Source: Perkinsus olseni | Lineage: Eukaryota > Perkinsozoa > Perkinsida | NCBI GenBank assembly: GCA_013115125.1 | Contig: JABANN010000019.1 | Coordinates: 1-64,000 of the forward strand | Length of the DNA stretch: 64,000 nucleotides | Direction of reading: 5' to 3' | Part shown: one piece after another, positions 61,337 to 64,000 of the stretch | Layout: each line of letters begins with the position of its first letter | How positions within the stretch are numbered: position 1 is the first letter of the stretch | Made by a program: the position numbers and the translations under genes | The notes under the pieces: generated by a model | Database searches by the model: none | Seen by the model: only the letters and a program-made list of their open reading frames with translations | What the model was told of the DNA's origin: nothing

Positions 61337-63547
61337 ATGAGCCAGATGCAATCAGCAGCAGACCCGTTGGACGATCCAGAGGATTCGATGTAGTATCGCT
61401 CGCGAACTAGCGACTTTATACGCTTACAATCTCGCCACGTGTCGGGAGGACCTTCGAGATGTCAACGACTGATTTCACTCAGGTCCAAGTTACACGGCAA
61501 GGAAGACTTCAAGAAATTGGCGAAAACCGTCTCTCAGTATAGTTGGAACGTGTTCAGATATATTGGTAAGCACGTCACTCGATATCGCCCTTTCTTCGTG
61601 ATTGGCGTTAATTTGTTTATAATTGGTGTGAGTTGGCCGCTTCGCGCGCGCACTCGGAGCTCACACCCACTCGCTACAAACTGTCTCTCATGATTTGGAA
61701 CATGTCTTCTCGTGTTACCCTTGAGCGGCTAGTTGGCGTTGGGCTGAATTACAAAACACTAAGTAGGAGTTAGTGTCAAAGCGCGATGCGGGCCTTCAGG
61801 TGACTACCTCCATCTATTCGGCATCATAGTACTCTGCATCACCCTATACAAGAACAAGTCGTGTAAAGGTCTCAGTTACGGCACACAAATTCTGTAATAA
61901 GAGGATTGGGGATGCATTTATAATATGTTCGACTTTCACTCGGCTTCAGGTACTTGACGACATTCGTATGCCGATATCTGGATCTGTTCGAGCGCAACCA
62001 AAGAGCTTACCTGGTCCTTTTCAAGATTACGTGATACCGGGCTTGGCGTTAAACGGACTACGATGTTTTCGAGTGTCCAATTTTGTGAAATTCATCTAAT
62101 CTGCGCTTGGCTCGAAATGACTCTTTTCATCTTTGCTGGTAGGGGAACTCCTCCGCACACATCTTGGAAAAACAGGAATCTCATCGTTCCTAGTTGTCTG
62201 GCGGGCCCTTACCTCGTTCGCGGTCAACTTTTCCTGCATATAAGTCAGAGGATTGACTCAGCATTGCCTTCGTTACCGGCACATGGATATACACAAGCTT
62301 CCTTGAGATCCTTCGTTGAGAAGTCGCGGAAAACGTATCGCAGAAGACTGCAGGGGCGATTTTCTCACACGGCGTTGACGAGCCATTGGGTCGGTTCTCA
62401 GGTGGTCTTTGATTCAGGTACGTAGCGAGCTCTGCAATCATTTGCTACATCTTCAGAATTTGGCACAGCACTTGGGAACGCAGCAAGGACACGTGCAATT
62501 TGATCGTTATAATCTCTCTGGTGGGCAGCTCGAGTTTATTACGTACCGCTTGACAGCGCACGTTTTCATTTAGTGCGCAATTCTAGCTCTCCTCACCACG
62601 AAGAGCTTCACGGTGCTTGAGATTCTCTGGACATTCTCACAGCTGCTTGAAGGATTCGCTATGGTAACTGGAAGGTTGGGAAATGGTTTTTGTGCTCTTT
62701 CGCTGTGTACGAAGTTGGCTCTCGGTACCTTTTTAAGTGGCTGCTATCTCCAACGACTCTTGCGTCGTTACAGGTCGCTGTCGCAGGTTCCTCAATATGT
62801 CTTCTCCTACAGGGACAAGGGAAATAACGACCGCGGTGTCAGTAAGTACGGCGTAGTGTACAGTCCCACTGTCGCTATTGTCAACTTCGCCAAGGACTTA
62901 GAGGATAATCTTAGAGTCTTCTGCTACTGACCTCGCGCGGCATCTGTAGCTCTCATCCTGGATGTGCTTCTACGCTACCATTGAACGGTGTTCTCCGCTC
63001 CAGCTGGCCGTGTCACGCCCAGCACGGCAACAGCGTCAGTTCAACTGACTCAGTTGATGCCCTCAGGTACTTTCATTCTCTGTGTTGGTGGATACAGAGT
63101 GTTTTACGCGTTCAATTGGATGTACAAAAAGATTAATCTGGGACGGCACTATTCAGATCTCAACTCGTGGCTGGGTGGACTCATTGAGATCATGTTTTTC
63201 CTCGACTATATCACGTAGGTGTCAGAGCTCCAGGAAACACCTTTTCCGGGTTCTTTGTTGCTCTAGGTGACGTGGGATGTCCCGCTGATCAGATATCGCT
63301 TCAAGGGCGTCTCTTGCCTCCGTACGATGGTTCTGGCTGTAGACCAGAAAATCAACGATATATCGGAGAAAGTGGAGATGAAAGTCATGGGAAGCAGCTC
63401 CAGCTATGGTAAGTCTCAGCGGCGTTTCGATCCCTTGTCAATATCATACCACTGTCAGACGGGCTGTCTACAACTGACGGTACGGTGAGGCGAAGGAAGG
63501 GCGGCGCAGCAGCAGAGGCTGACGAGCAGGCCATGCTTGAGGTCTGA
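61337..63547 (+). CDS. KDEL receptor (ER lumen protein-retaining receptor, ERD2-like)
   Basis: Golgi receptor that returns escaped ER proteins carrying KDEL-type tails. Exon 1 starts MSQMQSAADPLDDPEDSM and is joined via the AG before position 61486 to SKLHGKEDFKKLAKTVSQYS, a cytosolic N-terminal extension not present in yeast or animal ERD2. The seven-helix body reads GDYLHLFGIIVLCITLYKNK with SCKGLSYGTQIL (about 61800), YLTTFVCRYLDLFERNQRAY (about 61950) and LEILWTFSQLLEGFAMV (about 62615). VPQYVFSYRDKG (about 62790), YRVFYAFNWMYKKI and GGLIEIMFFLDYI complete it. RYLDLF, WTFSQLLE and P-Q are family hallmarks. The C-terminal tail is long (about 75 aa, ending EADEQAMLEV) and lacks the usual short K-rich ending. 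The long N- and C-termini set it apart from standard 210-220-aa receptors. Confidence 0.88.
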
Positions 63548-64000
63548 GTTCACGAACCGTGGATTATGAGAGTTAAGGTGTCGAAGCACGATTGAGACAC
63601 TCAGTGAACACGGATCCTTGTTCTTGAGTTCTGGGAGTTATAGACATAAGGCCTTACTTCTGCTACTTAGAGACATCATGATGCTGCTAAATATGTCGAA
63701 TACCCCCCGAAGCTCGCGACCTTCAGCACTATTAGAGCTGAAACCGCGACGCAGTTGTCGCTTGTCCCGTTTTGCGTTCCACCGAAAACTCATTGAATTC
63801 GTCGTCACTGGTGAACTCGTCAAGTAGCATCGTCGAGCGAGTCGCTCGGAGCGACTTTGTCTCACAGAGATAAATCTCAATCATTCATCTCCGAAACAGC
63901 TCTAACCCCGGCGAAGTGAAGTTCAGATGGCGACTGTCGTAGAGGCTCGGGAGGCGACTCGTCTCCACTGTGGATCTCCTGCCAATGCTACAACTCGTTT
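63548..64000. other. 3' flank, no gene recognised
   Basis: Downstream of the KDEL-receptor stop. Short frames on both strands (69 and 80 codons) overlap each other near 63640-63880 without features. A 9-bp inverted repeat around 63836-63856 (gagcgagtc / gctcggagc region) is imperfect. Confidence 0.35.

Overview
The window is nuclear DNA from an intron-rich eukaryote. Conserved proteins are split into short exons joined by small GT-AG introns, mostly about 45-130 nt, so few genes are a single long ORF. The set includes a ciliary protein (IFT54), an adenylate-kinase array with a Dpy-30-like N-terminus, a KDEL receptor and many housekeeping families. Compact genes, roughly balanced base composition, intraflagellar transport and odd metabolic genes best fit a myzozoan alveolate such as Perkinsus. 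That placement is my inference; no sequence search was possible. No rRNA, CRISPR array, insertion sequence or transposon was seen.

Layout. 0.6-17.5 kb is mostly plus strand: Sen1/UPF1-type helicase, a LisH/WD40 LIS1-like protein, a class-III phospho-lyase of the ETNPPL/PHYKPL type, a RanBP2-zinc-finger/RS protein (minus), an ArfGAP with NPF motifs, and the 60S assembly factor NSA2. 18.3-26.6 kb is minus strand: IFT54/TRAF3IP1 with a tRNA-Asn(GTT) in an intron, a PUS7/TruD pseudouridine synthase, and an NBR1-type FW-domain protein. The last is head-to-head with a small predicted mitochondrial membrane protein.

28-39 kb is the accessory part. It holds an ATP-grasp ligase of the carnosine-synthase type, two decayed tandem group-II PLP decarboxylase copies (one lacks the PLP lysine), and an intronless fusion of a formyltransferase-like region to a DegT/StrS aminotransferase. 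Together they resemble a small amino-compound/amino-sugar pathway, part functional and part relic.

39.0-45.0 kb holds one large minus-strand gene: a Dpy-30-like motif followed by at least five UMP-CMP/adenylate-kinase-like units. The first two keep all motifs and share intron positions; the later ones are degenerate. It is followed by cytochrome bc1 hinge protein and a membrane-anchored metallophosphatase (both plus).

49-61.3 kb is minus strand: a beta-rich multi-exon protein, a 1029-aa intronless helical-repeat protein, a small protein with a repeated ERxRLLxxARxQ motif, a TTC4/CNS1 co-chaperone, a CELF-like two-RRM protein, and a predicted membrane protein with a beta-rich ectodomain. A KDEL-receptor gene (plus) closes the window. 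Exon boundaries were placed by eye from GT/AG signals plus reading-frame and family continuity. Outer limits of weak genes are approximate.
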